A stretch of DNA of 64,000 bases from Talinum fruticosum (GCA_021018815.1 JAITYX010000045.1:2170001-2234000), one strand, 5' to 3'; counted from the first letter of the stretch, positions 23,301 through 36,596 are shown. Numbers and translations: made by a program. Notes: generated by a model not told the origin, from the sequence alone.

Positions 23301-26086
23301 TGTAACAACTCAACTTTAAAACGTATTATATGTAATACGTTCAATTATAAGGAGCGCGTGCATTTCAATTCCAAAATAATTTCATATTATATATATATGT
23401 ATATCAAAAGTTTTCTTGCAGGACCCAAATATGAACAACGACGACGGATGGTCGATATTTTTCAACATATTATCTAATATTTATATGCACATAAGACATA
23501 TTTAATTCCTAAACTAAATCATAAATAAGTTCTCATATATTCAAACTTATATATATATGTGTACATACATAACTAATGAACAACTAGCACAAATTATGAA
23601 CCACTAATCATATATCCAAACCACTAACCATATATCCAAATATCAAAAAGTAAATTGTTAATAAAACTAACCTAATCTAATTATAAATCACATATTCTAA
23701 AGCACATTAGGGTAATAAATCAAACAATAATATTAACAATGACAAAAGTAATAATAGTTATAAATAATACAATAATAAATATTTATAATTAAAATAATAA
23801 TAATAATAAATAATAAAAATAAAGATAAAAATGGTAATAGATAAATACAAATGACAAATAATAAAGATAATTATGATAATAAAGATAATAATTAATATAA
23901 TTTTGGATAAAAATGGAAATTGGGGTCAAATGGGAGTTTAACATCCAAATTCATACTAAGCATGCTTAAGGAGTTGACAAATTACCCTACTTAGCATGCA
24001 CCTTACCAAATGTCAAATGGAAATTAAGCTAAAGGACAGCAAAGACATAAGGATTAGCATGAAGATTAGTATAAATAGGCTTGTTTAAAACAGAAAATAT
24101 TCAACCCAAAACCCGACCTAGGCATTTTCTCTCTCCTCCCTCATCTGACCACCAGCCCCACTTCGGCCACCTCCACAGCCGTCCACCGGCCACTTCAGCC
24201 GGCCACCACCACCCATAAACCTTCACCACCTTGTACTGAGTCCATATCCACCTTCAGGACAGCCCACCGACCACCACATCACCGGAAAATCCAAGCCAAA
24301 ACCACCCTAATCACCAACTTTTCACCTTATCTTTTGTATCCTTACCCTCACTTCCAGCCACCACCACAACCACCACAGGCGCCACCTGCCTCCCGTCACC
24401 GGCCAAACTTGCAGACCACCCATCACTGCCCCTAATGCCACCCACCGAACCACCACAACAGCCACCAAGCAAACACTTTCTCTCTCTCCTCTTATGCCCT
24501 AAAAAAGCCACCTTCCTTGAAAACCTAAGCCACCACCAGCCACCCATCACTGCCACAGCACCACCTCTGCCGCCTAAACACCACCTCTGCCACCTTAATG
24601 CCGCTCCTGCCGCCACCTGTGGCCACCAGCAACCACCACCACCTTGGCCTCCCTTCATTATTCTTCTAAGGTAAACCCTAAACCCTAGAATTATGATAAT
24701 TTAAGTTTTACCATTTAAACCTAAATAATTAAGATAAGATGTAAGATTAACAGAAAATATAATCATATTAGTCCACAAAGAAAATTTAATTATACATGCC
24801 TATTTTAGTTTGAATAATCTTATTAAAAGTTATGGTGAAATAATTTGTAGCAAAGATAAAAATGGTGTAGTAAAGATAATTAGTTCATTATGTGCATGCT
24901 TAAATATTGACATAGCTATAACTTAGATGACTAATTTCCTAAATACATGTTTAAGTAAATGAATTAATGATTAAGCTATTAACAAAATAATAAATAAATG
25001 CATAATAAGATAATCAACAATAAATTATGAAATTGTTAGTAAATAAGTTAATAATATTATAAATGCCTGTTTTAGATTCTATAATAATAATTCATAGTAA
25101 ATCAACTATGTGCATTATTAGAGGTAACTTAACACATAAATAAGAAATGATAAAGTAGAAATATAAGGCATAAATCATGTAAAAATAAATCATAATAAAG
25201 GTGTAGGATAGGTTATTATCAATCAAGGAATATAAGTCCTAAAAACAAATTCTCATTCTATTAACTCTTATTTAAGGCCATCGGTCGACGTACGTTCAAG
25301 GGTCCAGGTCAAAGTCACAATGAAAGGAATCAAGTTCAAATCATCAACCAATTTCAGTTCATCGAGTACGTTCATTGATCGTGCCATTCAACGTTTTATT
25401 TACAAATCAAGGCCGGATATGGTCGACATCAACAACAACAAAGAATCATTTGCAAACAGTATTTGCCATGTAAAAGTGGGCCCGCCCATTATTACTTCAC
25501 CATTGTTCTAAGTCGGCACACCGTAACTGCGCCGCACCAACTGGACTTCCCGATCGGTCCGGGTGTGTACACATTTAGGGAAACCCGACAATCGCAAGGG
25601 TCACCACACGGATAATTAATTACCAACAATTTTACATTATTCACTCCCCTCATTTATAAAATGAATTGAAATTACGCGCTCAACTCAACTATCTTATAAC
25701 CTTTATTTTACAGACATGATAATGGACGTATTGAGCTTCGGCTCACATTTCGAAAATGTTTTCTTGTTTTGTTTTAGGTAAAGATGTTGAAAGTATGAAG
25801 CAAAGGTCCGTTCGAGGACTTAGGGGCTCGCGAGTGGCAAGTTGGGGTATTAGTGGTCAAATGTTGTTGATTTCGTATCGGGTTTAACATTTACTTGTTG
25901 CATAAGTTGTAGTTTCCTAGCAAGGTAGAACCACGGGTAAAAATCGCACATAGAGATATTTAAAGCCTTGCCCTTTCCTTCGGTAAGGGTGGCGGTAATG
26001 TCCCGCACCTCCCTTCCGCTGCGCTAATCATCGGCTAGCGGTTTGTTTAGACTAAAACCGATGATTACGGGTTTGGGGGCGTTACA
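23301..26086 (+). mobile_element. Solo LTR, 2.79 kb, perfect target duplication
   Basis: It starts TGTAACAACTC and ends GGGCGTTACA. The 5-bp flanks AGGGG at 23296-23300 and 26087-26091 are identical, so this is the cleanest of the large inserts. A TATA box at 24070 followed by a CT- and CCACC-rich tract sets the orientation as plus. The body at 23700-23900 is very AT-rich (ATAATAATA runs). It is not closely related to the other two TGTAAC LTRs outside the termini. A Pro/His-rich frame at 24435-24674 is read as leader composition, not a protein. Confidence 0.85.
24070..24077 (+). promoter_or_regulatory. TATA box of the solo LTR
   Basis: TATAAATA, followed about 50 bp later by TTTTCTCTCTCCTCCCTC, a typical start of a plant LTR transcript leader. 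Confidence 0.65.
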
Positions 26087-27414
26087 AGGGGGTGAATAGG
26101 ATGTGAAGAAAAATTTGCATAAATAATGAAATTTAATGCACGAGTCGAACTCGGAAAATATGTGTTGAGTCTAGATTGGACTCGTAAAGGATATGAACAA
26201 GATAATTTATGTGGAAATCCTTTGGGGTAAAAATCAAAGCCGGTATCAGTCCGGACACCAAGTAAAATCCACTATTTTAAATCCATAAAATACAACGACC
26301 GACTCTCCGAATGGTTCACTCGGACAATTTAATACAAGTTTTTACCAAGCATCGAAGATCTCTTATCTATCCTATTACTCGAGTTACCCTTTACGGTTAG
26401 GTACAACTAAGTTGAGTTACCCTTTATAGCTGAGTCAAGGGAATTAACATAAGAATTAAGTAAGAATGAAACCGATTACAAGAATTCTTGTGTCAATTCG
26501 AAGTTGAGAAAAACTAAGTACAGAGTTAAAAGCTAGAAAGATTGAGTTTATGAGTTGAGAGTCGAGTTCTAGCAATCTTCTAAGTCTTGCGAAGTGGCTT
26601 CTATTTATAATTAGCAAAGCGGATAGCCGTTGTGCCTTAGTCTTGACTTTGAAGCTTTCTAAGTCTCTCGAAACAGAATTATTGTGCGGATAAACGTTGT
26701 GCATCACTCCTTGGCTTAAAAATTAATCCAACCCACTTGTTAAGACTGAAAGCGGGGTGGAAACAAGCGTCGGATTCAAAGTTGAAGTTTACTAGAAATA
26801 GAAACAAACAACCACGACATAGTGTCTCAACCATCATGAAAATAAGGCTTTTGTGTCTCGCTGGCGTTTAACGGTAAGAAGTCGTTTTTTTTTTTTTTTT
26901 TTTTTGCATTTCAAAAGAATAGTAAACAAATTTTATCAACCTCAAAAACCAAATCAAAGTGCTACTCAAAGTATAAAAATACTTTGGTCCAAGTTTAGTC
27001 AAGGATATAAACTAATTCAAATAATTAAACACTTGAATATCCTGAAACTAATTAAATAGAATTTTTTATGTATAATATTCAATATGGTTTACTTCTATTT
27101 GTATCTATTATTAGATGATAAAAGAGTTAGAGAAATATATAGACACAATTCATCATTTGCAATAAAATAAATTTAGTTAAAATAATTTTAGCTTAAGTAA
27201 GATTAACGTAGTAATTCTTATTTGAGTTTTCAAATGAGCCAGTTCAAATAGCAAGTCAAATTATTTAGGCAAGATGTCTATCCGAGTTAAATCCGAGTGG
27301 GTCGGAAACCCAAAACTAAGTGTTCACTCAAGCATAACTTTCTAAGTGGACCGGACAAAGATGAAAACTTACAGATAATCTTTCTAAAGTTTGAGAATGA
27401 CTTGAATTCAAGAT

Positions 27415-27429
27415 AATCTCCCACTTTTT
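27415..27429 (-). other. Polypurine tract of element F
   Basis: AAAAAGTGGGAGATT on the minus strand precedes the 3' LTR. C1 has the equivalent A-run plus GGGGAGAT. Confidence 0.65.
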
Positions 27430-27899
27430 GATGAAAGACATTCAACACTAAGATATATGAGTTAGTAACATAGAATAACAAGTTTTCGAGTGCTCGGATA
27501 CTATTAAGTAATAGAGATGTGTTATGACTTGTTTGAGCTGACTGAGTTATCATGATGTTTATACGTCTAAGTTAAAAATGATTAGAATAGGATAGAATCG
27601 AGCAAAACAGGATACATTCGGAGTAAGTTATGCTATTAGAAATGTATTAGAGAATTGATAGGTGGTAAAATAGCATTGAGACAAAGAAATACTGAGAGTT
27701 TTGCATTGGATTAGTTGAACGAGAGCATACAACAAAGAAAAAAAAATTACTCCCCTAAGCCATACAACTATCTCTCCCCCTATGCATTTCATTAAAAAAT
27801 AACGAGTGGGGTAGGGAGAAATAGAATGTTGGACACAAAAAAATTGAATTAAGATGGAGGTGGCAGTTCTTATTAAGGAAAATGACAGAGGTGCCCTAC

Positions 27900-29418
27900 G
27901 CGTGCGCCTATAGCGTTGAGATAAAGCTGGTTGCACGGTCGGCGGTGGTGCGGGATGAGGGAGCGATAATGTTCTAGTCTAAGCGGTTTGAGCTGGTTGA
28001 ACTTGTCCGTGATGAACGAAAGGTTACATTTCCTATTCTTCCTCATTTGAGCCCTCTCCTTGAACAGGTTTAATGGGCTGTGAAGATTCATGGGCTTGAG
28101 ATTGGCCAACATCCCCAACTTCCTCAAAAGCTAGTTCTATATGCTCAAAAGATATGATTTAGGCTTCAACTTCTTTTCTCGTTGGCTTCTCCTTCTTCTT
28201 CTCTTTCTTCTTCTTCTTCTTCTTCATCTGAGTGTAATGAGGAGGATGAGTTTGAAGAAGAGCTTGAGTCCGAGGTTGAGTCCTTTATAGCTTTTGAGCA
28301 ACACTTTTAGAGGTGGCGGATCTACTCTTATTTCCTTCGATGACCTCTTTAAGCTCATTGATCGAGTTTGACTTTGATCTATCTACTTCTAAGTTGTTCT
28401 CTATAATTGGGTCGAGAATCGGCATGAAATCCTAGAAGGCACCAAGAGTTTGACTTGTAACTCTTTGGCGAGAGCTGCAACCGAGAAGCCACCTTCGAAG
28501 AAGTTCGAGTAGAAGGGGTTAACTGAAGTGAAGGATCAACGAGTCAAAAGAAGAGGATCTTGTGTACTCTTCTTAGATGGAGATAGAGGAGGAAGTATCT
28601 CAGAAGAATGAATCCAAACACCAGATTTAGTTTCCTAGTACCCAAGATTCGAAGCTTATTTCTTCCAATTGAAAGGCTGGCTCTAGAAATTTTGTGTGAT
28701 CATCGGGGACATCAACCTTAAAGTGAGCAAAGATTTTGGAGAAAGAAGCTCCAAAAGGTAGAGGGGCTTCTTCGATCCGGAGGAACAGAATCAATCCGCT
28801 CAATAATGAAAGGGAAGACATCAACCGTATAACCTTCTAGAATATCAAATATAACTTTAAGAACCCTACCGTTGGGGTTCTCTTTGGAGGGAAAGAATGA
28901 GAAATTCTTTTCTAGTACGAGAGAAACACAAAAGTCCGGCCTCGGACTTCGGTTCAATAATAGAAATTTTTTATGAGCCTTGGGAGGGACTCGGGCATAC
29001 TTGGCAAATAATTCCTCTACTAGTTCAACAAAAGAAATGGGATTTATGTTCAGAAATAAACACTTAACATCAAAAACCTTGTGAAGGAGTCGAAGATTAA
29101 TGGTAATTATCATGTCTTGGACGATTGAATGAATGACATTGTCTTTGGAAGACATGTTGAGATAGAATTATGAGACTAGTTAAGGGTAGATGTAGTCACG
29201 AAACGAGAGATAATTGGAAATGCCTTTCTTCGTGAGAGGTTTGACCTAAGACAACTTTGTGGAAAGGAAGAAGTTGTCTTCTAAGAAGTAGTGTTGGGCA
29301 ACCATCTAGTGCATGGGATCGTCAAAAGCTAGTGTTTTGCCATTCGATGTATCTTTTCGGGGCTCATCGGGTTGAGCAATTCGAGTTCTTACCTTCTTGG
29401 AGGCGAGTACCTCCTTCA
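27900..29418 (-). pseudogene. Broken env-like third gene of element F
   Basis: The likely start is the ATG at 29418. The product would hold GKTLAFDDP, HYFLEDNFFLSTK, then MSSKDNVIHSI (29155), a region with FAKYARVPPK, and VIFDILEGYTVDVFPFIIE near 28830-28790. The C-terminal part has a heptad-like stretch near 28400-28310 and a Lys-rich run near 28230-28190. It matches the gene of C1. In Sireviruses a gene in this place is called env-like; I see no signal peptide or membrane anchor. It stands 3' of pol and 5' of the 3' LTR on the same strand. Several stops break it. Confidence 0.65.
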
Positions 29419-29614
29419 TCAATAGTCCCTCTTTTAGGAATTTTTTAAGAGATTGAAATTGAAAGACGAAGAGAGATAGAGATTTGAACTAATAAGAGAG
29501 AGAAGTCCGAGTCTAGAAGATGAAAGTGTCCGAGTGAGAAAGAGGATTACGAGTTAAAACTTATGAGTAAGAGAGCAAGAATAGAAAAGTGAAAAAATAA
29601 GGGTGAAGAAGAGT

Positions 29615-29622
29615 TATTTATA
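29615..29622 (-). promoter_or_regulatory. TATA box before the env-like gene
   Basis: TATAAATA on the minus strand about 200 bp before the ATG at 29418, followed by a C/T-rich leader. This suggests a private promoter inside the element. C1 lost this region, so it cannot be compared here. Confidence 0.5.
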
Positions 29623-29881
29623 AACAAAGGCTCTCAACGAATCAAATCCTCAACTGGCCCGGTTTCTAGGGTAATGACTAGTTGAATTGTTTGGCATTCC
29701 AACGTCCTTTGTATGGTTATCTTCTGCAACTAGTTTTTCAACATCTAGTTTCTTGACCGTTTGTGTGACGAGAGAGAGAGAAAATTTTGAAAATATTTCT
29801 AAGATTTTTATTGAATTATCAATTGAACCACGAGTTATTCGAGACAATGCATGAACAAAATAATATAACCATATACTATGT

Positions 29882-32670
29882 TGTAACACCCCAAAACACC
29901 CCTAGGAGTATTACATCGCCGAGTTCCTTACGAGAACCCCCAAGGCTTTATCAGGTGCCAATTCGGCCCTCTAAATTCAACTTAGAGGTAATAAAGGTGG
30001 TTTTCCAAAAGAATTGAGATTTCCCAAAAATTTTGGCGAGTTCTATTTGTAATGTGAAGCTGTCCCATAGGCTTAGTTTGCAACATAAAACTCATAACAC
30101 TTTAATCATTTAAAAGCACGGATTGCAATCATTTTGGGAATTGAATCACTTTAAACAAGGTGCCACCTACTCTTTCTTTCAAATACTTTCAGTCTTAGAC
30201 TACATATCTTTTCGAAGCTTTAGACAATTGAACTAGCACTAGACGATTCTCGGGCGTGACCCACGACTCAGATTCCGGGACCTATCTCTAGTCAAATACA
30301 CGGAAGGCTCTGCTTTCCTTGTCAAGAAAGAATGAACCTCTCTGGTTGATGGGAATCCCGATACTCAAGGACCCTATGGCCTGATACACATAACCACCTC
30401 CTTCCTCTATTTTAAACAATCCTTAGCCCAAAATCTATTCAAAACTGAAATGATCACAATCACTTATCAAACTTGGTTTTGAACCACAATATTAAATCGA
30501 GTTTAATATCGTAGAAGGCATAGAACCACGTGCCACCCCTCTAAATTCACTTTTTCAATCCGTTTCACTTCTTTATAACACATTTCAAGTTTGAAAAGCA
30601 GTTATCAAAAATTACATTCAAGAATCATTAACATAAAGTACATAACTCCTTTCAAAACTACTTTTGAACATCGTTTAACACAATCACTTGCATAGACAAC
30701 TATAATTCAACACCAATAGTCATTCTTTTCTCCTCTCCGACTGCATCTTTCTAAATTCACCGGTTTAGTAAAATAAATTCCCTTTTACGAATCACAATAA
30801 CCACAAGTGGGTACTACCTAATTCGACATCTCAACTTTTCACAATTCCGTGTCTTTACTTCAATTGCTCATTCTAGGTCTCAACTTTATAAATCAACTTC
30901 CTTTCCTTATGCTCGGACATATAACTCCTAATCTCACTTTATCACTTAGATTCCTTTTTGCTAGGCTCATCTTCCGACTTAATTTCATCTCAAAGACTTA
31001 GATACATTCCAAACTCAACTTAACCTTACAATTCCCAGCTCGTCATTTTCCTGCCACAAACTCCCATTGTTTATCTCTATCTAATTACTCAACTCTGGTT
31101 CGTCCATCCTCGGTTATATAATCCTTAATCACTTTTCATTACCCTATTTCCGTCGGCTTCGCTTACCTTCACGTTTAGTTCAACCTCGAGAATTTGAATA
31201 TAGTTCAAACTCAATTAACTCGACAATCACCCATTTCTTGATCCTATGTCTCAATTATGTATCCATCAATGTGAATTCATACTCCTCTATTTACTTCACT
31301 CATTATTTCCCGATATTAGCAATCATTTCTTAATGCAGTAAATTCAATAAATCTCTAAGGCTCAATCTGAGATATTAACTTTATAATTTATGTCCAAACC
31401 ACAACGTGCTCATCCCCAACTGACTAAATTCTCGATACTACGTACTATACCCAGGCAATCTAACTCCGTCTGAATTCCCGGTTTTCAACCGAGGCATAGA
31501 CAACTACCAAGTCCCTTCAAGATTCCTAATTCAACTTTCGAGCAATTACTAAACTCATTTAGTAGTAAAAACATTCAGATATTCACAACATACGCAGTAA
31601 TCATAATAAATCCATTTGGGTTTCAAAATTACTAAAATTTTAGAGTATGAGACCGCCCACTGGGATTCTCGGGTTTTAGGGGTTGATTTCGGGCTTCTTT
31701 ACTTCGCCTTTTTGTTTCGATCCTCTCTCTACCAGCTCTTGCTCGGTCTCTCGGTTTCTCGCTTCCCTTGTCTCTAGCCCGCCATTTCTAGTTCCCGCTG
31801 CCTCTCGGTCCGGCCCTCGCGCGCTTACCTCCGGTCTGCATCCCTTGTCGTCGTTGCTTTTCCCGGTCCCCGACCTCTCGGACTTCCTTGCGCTCTTTGT
31901 CTCCGCTCCGGGTCTCTCCTCCGCCCCTCGCTTTATACTAGTCTCTTGCTTTCTTACCTCGCTCGCTGCCTACTTGTGTCACGAGTCGTCGCTTTACGGG
32001 TCTGCGGTGGTTGCCGGCCACCCTTCGGTTTCCTCGACCCTCTCACCGCTCACCTTCTCTCTCTCTCTCTGCGCTGGGTCCTCCCTCTTCCCTTGTTCCC
32101 TTGGCTCTGCTTCTTTTCCTTGTGCCTTCCCGAGCCCTCACTCTCCCTTTGCCCACCGGCCGCTCGCCGTTCGGGCGGGCCACCAGCCTCTCATCCGGCT
32201 CCGCGCGTTCTCTCTCTCCGTCCCTCTCTCTGTTTCTCCCGCTCGCTCCTCTCCTGCTCGGGCCCCACCGAGCCCTCTTTCCTTCTTTCCACTTAATTCT
32301 TTCTTTCTTTCCTTGTGTGGCTTTACTAAATGTTGCCAGCACACCACTCTAATTCACACTACTCACGTTCCCAATTTACCACTTAACTCCCTTTTTATTC
32401 CTCTTTTTCCTTTTTCTCGTAATAATAGTTAAACTCACACACGTAACATATACGTTCTCGGGTTTATCAATAGTTAGTCCGGGCGAAAATGAAGAGGACG
32501 GAACTAACATGCTCCGCTAATAGTAGTTATGTGATAATAATAATTTCCTCAATTGATTTTACGAATATCTAATCGCATATAACTTGGTCATTCGACCTAC
32601 TCTATTTAATTAAAACTAAATAATTCATTTAACTTCTATAACTTCCTAACCCAAAATTACGGGTGTTACA
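29882..32670. mobile_element. Solo LTR, TGTAAC family, 2.79 kb, in element F
   Basis: It starts TGTAACACCCC and ends GGGTGTTACA. Flanks TATGT (29877-29881) and TACGT (32671-32675) make a 5-bp duplication with one mismatch. It sits 26 bp after the pol stop of F. Its first part resembles the solo LTR at 6645. The C/T-rich block at 31683-32310 gives a Ser/Leu/Pro-rich open frame of about 250 codons that I regard as compositional. Confidence 0.85.
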
Positions 32671-32696
32671 TACGTCATGCGAGTAAGGTAAGTAAT

Positions 32697-34245
32697 CATG
32701 CATTCAACATACCAAGTTCATTCCTAATAAAACATAATTGTTCCTCACTTAATGGTTTAGTGAAGATATCAACTAATTGGAATTTAGTAAGAATAAATTC
32801 AAGTTCAATATCACTTTTTTCATAACGATCTCTCATAAAGTGATATCTAACCTCAATGGGCTTCATTTTTTAGAGCTAAACTGAATTCTTTGTAATGCTA
32901 ATAGCACTTTGATTGTTGCGGTTGATAGGAATGGCTATGAATGTCGGTCCCAAATCCTTCAAGTGTGGGTTGATCCTCGATAGCCGAGCATAGTAAGCTC
33001 TGCTGCTATGTACTCGGCCTCGATTGTTCATAGGGCGAATGAATTTTGCTTCTTTGAGTGCTAGGAAATGAGTGATTGACCCAAAAATTGACACGCTCTA
33101 GAGATACTCCTCCTATCAACCTTGTATCCAACATAATTAGCATTTGAGTAACCACTAAGGGTCGGACTTGAGTCTTTTCGAGTATCGGAGATCGAGTGTC
33201 TATGTTCATGCAAGATATCTAAAAATTCTCTTCATCATAAAGAGATCTGATTCATTTGGATTAGCTTGAAATCTTATACATAGACAAACACTAAACATGA
33301 TATCTAGTCTCGCTAGATGTACGATAGAGTAGAGATCCAATCATACCTCTATAGAGTTTCGATCTACTTGCCTTACCTTTCTCATTTGAGCCTAGTTTGG
33401 TACTACTTCTTATTGGAGGTGTTGCATGTTTGACATCATGTAGCTTGTACTTCTTGAGTAACTCCTTTATATACTTAGACCGATGGACAAAGATTCCATC
33501 CTTTTCTTGCTTGATTTTCCGTCCAAGAAAGAAGTTGAGTTCTCCCATCATACTCATTCAAAAATCATGTCTTATAAGCTTACAAAATTCTTGACATAGA
33601 ATTTCATTAGTAGCTTAGAAAATTATGTCATCAACATAAACCTTAATTATAAAAAACTCATTCCCCTTGATTTTTGTAAAAGAGTTTTGTCAATCGGACC
33701 TCTTTTGAAACCATTTTGAACCAAAAAGCTACTTAACCTTTCATAGCAAGCTCTTGGATCTTGTTTCGAACCCTACAAAGCCTTTTGTAACTTGAAAACA
33801 TGATTGGGAAATTGAGAGTTTTAAAATCCAGGGGGTAGTCCAACATAGACTTCCTCTTGAATATTACCATTCCGGAATGTACATTTAACATCCATTTGAT
33901 ATAATTTAATGTTCATGCTTGGATGCAAATGCTAAGAGAATTCTAAGTGCCTCAATCTTAGCAATGGGTGCAAAGTTTTCCCCATAATCACTTCCTTCTT
34001 CTTGATTATATCTCCGAGCAACAAGTTTGACCTTATTTCTAACTACCAAACCTCCCTCATCCAGTTTGTTCTTAAATACGGATTTGGTTCTTATAACTAG
34101 GTGGTCGAAGCTTATTCAATCAAGATCCAAACTTGGTTTCTTTCAAAATGTGAGAGTTCTTCTTGCATGGCCGCTACACATTCGAGGTTCAAGTAGGGAT
34201 TTTAACGTATGTTTGGGTTCAATTAATGAAATGAATGCAAACAAT
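32697..34245 (-). pseudogene. Copia reverse transcriptase and RNase H of element F
   Basis: This is the end of pol. RT copies RNA to DNA and RNase H removes the RNA. Visible landmarks on the minus strand: FRNGNIQEEVYV (33880), a KAL segment, DKTL, the intact catalytic YVDD at 33638-33627, then MSMMGELNFFLGRKIKQ (33557) and LYRGMIGSLLY (33310). RNase H follows, with DYAG-like and ST-AEYIA-like remnants at 33190-32990. The final part, DIELEFILTKFQLVDIFTKP, lies at 32810-32750, with the stop at 32697. Stops and frameshifts are frequent. The strand and order agree with gag and integrase upstream. Confidence 0.8.
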
Positions 34246-35701
34246 GCACACATGTTATGCAAAGAAAAATGAGTTCTTACCCCGAGTTCATGTTTGAGAT
34301 GATGTTCTCAAGTGGGTGACTTGATGTATATTTGAAAGCTTTATCTCGTTCTCTTGTTTACCAGTTTTGATGGTTGAATGTTAGGTTCTTTAGTTGGTTC
34401 AACTGGTTGTATCTGTTCTTCTCCTTGTGCTTCAATGGTCTAAGCTAGTTCTTAAGTCGATTTATTCTGAGTTGGCTTAGTTCGCTTGTAATAAATCATT
34501 ATGAGCTTAGCTTCCACTATTTCATCATTATTTCTATTGAGCTTGAGATCCGAGAAAGTAGACTCACTTGTACTTGCTATAATCAACTTCATCAAACATA
34601 ACGTGGATGCTTTTTTCCGCTTACTTCAATAACTTTTGCTCTATGAAGAATAACCAAGAAATATACCTTCATCTAACCTTTCATCAAACTTAGTCAAATG
34701 ATCCTTACCATTGTTATACATAAAGCATTTACACCCGAATGGCTTGAAGTAAGAGATGTTAGGCTTCTTTCCCTTCTAGAGCTCGTACGGTGTTTTTGGA
34801 ATGTGGTATTGGTTGAGTGTGTAATTTGCTTGTGTTCACTATCTCAGCCTAGAAATAGTAGGGAAATCCTTTTCAATCATCATAGTCCTTCCTATTTGTT
34901 CAAGAGTTATATTCTTTCTCTCCATTACTCTATTTTATTAAGGAGTTCTCGGAGCTGAGAAGTTGTAGGAGATACCATTCGTGTCACAAAATCTGCAAAT
35001 TTTGAATAATCGAACTCCCTTCAATGGTTAATTCGTATTCTTCTAATTTGAGTCCGAGACTCCACTTGAAGTTTCATACGGATCTTGGTGAATTCTTTAA
35101 AGGCTTCATTCTTTTTTTTAGAAAACACACCTAGGTAAATCGTGAGAAATCATTAATAATGACTAGTACAAATGATTCACCTCCTAATCTTTTAACAGGG
35201 ATTTCACCACACAAATCCATATGAATCACTTTAACCACTTTAGAGGTAAAAATAGTTTTGAGTGGCGTAAAAGATGATCCGGCTTGCTCCCTTTTGTCCA
35301 AGCATCACATATTTTATCTTTCCGAAAGTTGCGGTTAGACAGTCCTCGACTAACCCTTGAGATGTAAGTTTCTTAATGGTATACATATTAATATGACCTA
35401 ATCTACAATTCCATATCCATGAATCATCATTAACTCGAAACTTTCAAATAAGATATATTTTCGGTAGAATTAGAAAGAGGAATAATATAGGTGTTACCTG
35501 TCCTCGGACTCGAGAGCTTTGTCTCATTTGTGGTAGCATTAGAAATAAAATAATTAGTCTTAGTGAATCTTACCTCTTGACCTTTGTCACATAGTTAAGA
35601 GATACTCATTAAATTATATTTGAGTCCCTTGACAAGATAGACTGCACTCGATCGAGTTTGTCACCATGGCAAACTCTACAAATACCTACATTCTTGCCCT
35701 T
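34246..35701 (-). pseudogene. Copia integrase region of element F
   Basis: The region starts at the TSD of the 890-bp solo LTR with the end of the protease linker (IKGKNVGIC at 35705-35680). A gag-pre-integrase part follows (35640-35330), then the core. Near 34930-34895 the minus strand reads NRVMERKN, the Copia integrase core landmark that follows the PQQN motif. Downstream, near 34740-34560, are the C-terminal integrase and linker with a VDYSK-like tract. The frame is broken many times, so the D,D,E residues cannot all be placed with confidence. Confidence 0.7.
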
Positions 35702-35706
35702 GATGT

Positions 35707-36596
35707 TGAAGGTTTGGTCATGGAGAGTCTAAGTGACCCTTGAGGGGGTGAATAGGGTGATACAGAAATTTAAACGATTTTTACAATAAATCGGCTAAAC
35801 AGACGAAATTCTAAGTCCGGAGAAAAGTGACAACACGGATCTACGTGGAAACTCTCCGGGCGGAAAACCACGAATAGTGCTAATCCAAGCACCAAGTCAA
35901 ATCCACTATTTTGAATCCACAAAATACAAGGACTGACTCTACCAAAATTTCTCCCTTAAACAATTCCTTACAATGTTTGACCGCTAGAAGCCGGTACTTT
36001 TGTATTCCAAAACGAGTTAGCCTCGTTTGAATAACCTACAATAGCAAACCACATTGGTTCTCAAAGTATCGAATACTTTGGTCCAAGATTAGGCACATAT
36101 ATTAATTAAATTAGAACAATCAAATGCTTAATTATCTTTAGCGTAGAAGAGTGGAATTTTACGAGTATAATATTCAATATAATCAAATTCCATCCGAGTC
36201 AATCCTAAGGATGATCAAGTAGAGAGAGTAAACTATCAAAGTATAACAACTTGATCTGGTCAGAAAATTCTCATGGAAATAAACGAACGTAGAATAAGGA
36301 ATTAACACCTGTAATTTTCTTCGCATTGAATTACACAGTTAGTACTCGAGCATAAGAGTGGTAGAGAAATTATTTTAGCATGCGATAGTTCGAGTGATGT
36401 CCGAGTGAGTAAGAAACATCGGTGTAGAAGATATGCAATACGAGTGCTTTCGAGTCAGTCGAAACAAATGAAAACTTATACAAGAGTTTCTATAACGCTC
36501 AAAATGACTTGAAATCAAAACTTAAGAGAGATAGGATTTATACCCGAGTCTTCATGTAATACTCGGAATGACTTAGAGTTACAAACCGAGTCTTTA
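35707..36596 (-). mobile_element. Solo LTR, 890 bp, in the protease linker of element F
   Basis: In window orientation it starts TGAAGG and ends TCTTTA, with identical flanks GATGT at 35702-35706 and 36597-36601. Read minus it starts TAAAGACTCGG and ends AACCTTCA. The pol frame joins across it: KVTFGD lies on one side, KGKNVGIC on the other. It belongs to the same broad LTR family as F (shared GAGAGTCTAAG, GGGGGTGAATAG and CACTATTTTGAATC) but is about 500 bp shorter and clearly distinct. Near 36596-36540 the LTR start is partly duplicated (GACTCGG and AAGTCATT twice). Confidence 0.85.

Larger units (their letters stand above)
23257..27414 (-). repeat. 3' LTR of element F, split by a solo LTR
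   Basis: It occupies 27414 down to 26087 and 23300 down to 23257. It resembles the 5' LTR of F throughout, with about 30 bp missing at its start (TATCTTGAATTCAAG follows the purine tract directly). A run of about 21 T lies at 26885-26905, where the 5' LTR has none. The break by the solo LTR falls in the CCTAGAGGGG motif. Confidence 0.8.

Noticed and set aside
24311..24674. Gly/Trp-rich frame (minus) and Pro/His-rich frame (plus)
   Set aside because: Both come from CCACC-type repeats in the leader of a solo LTR; no conserved motif.
24673..24688. Plant telomere-like repeat AAACCCTAAACCCTAGA
   Set aside because: Only two units, in an LTR leader. Short telo-boxes are common in plant promoters and leaders and do not show a telomere.
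31683..32432. Open frame of 249 codons, longest in the window
   Set aside because: Same C/T-rich LTR block as at 8733; Ser/Leu/Pro/Phe composition, no domain, two other open frames overlap it.
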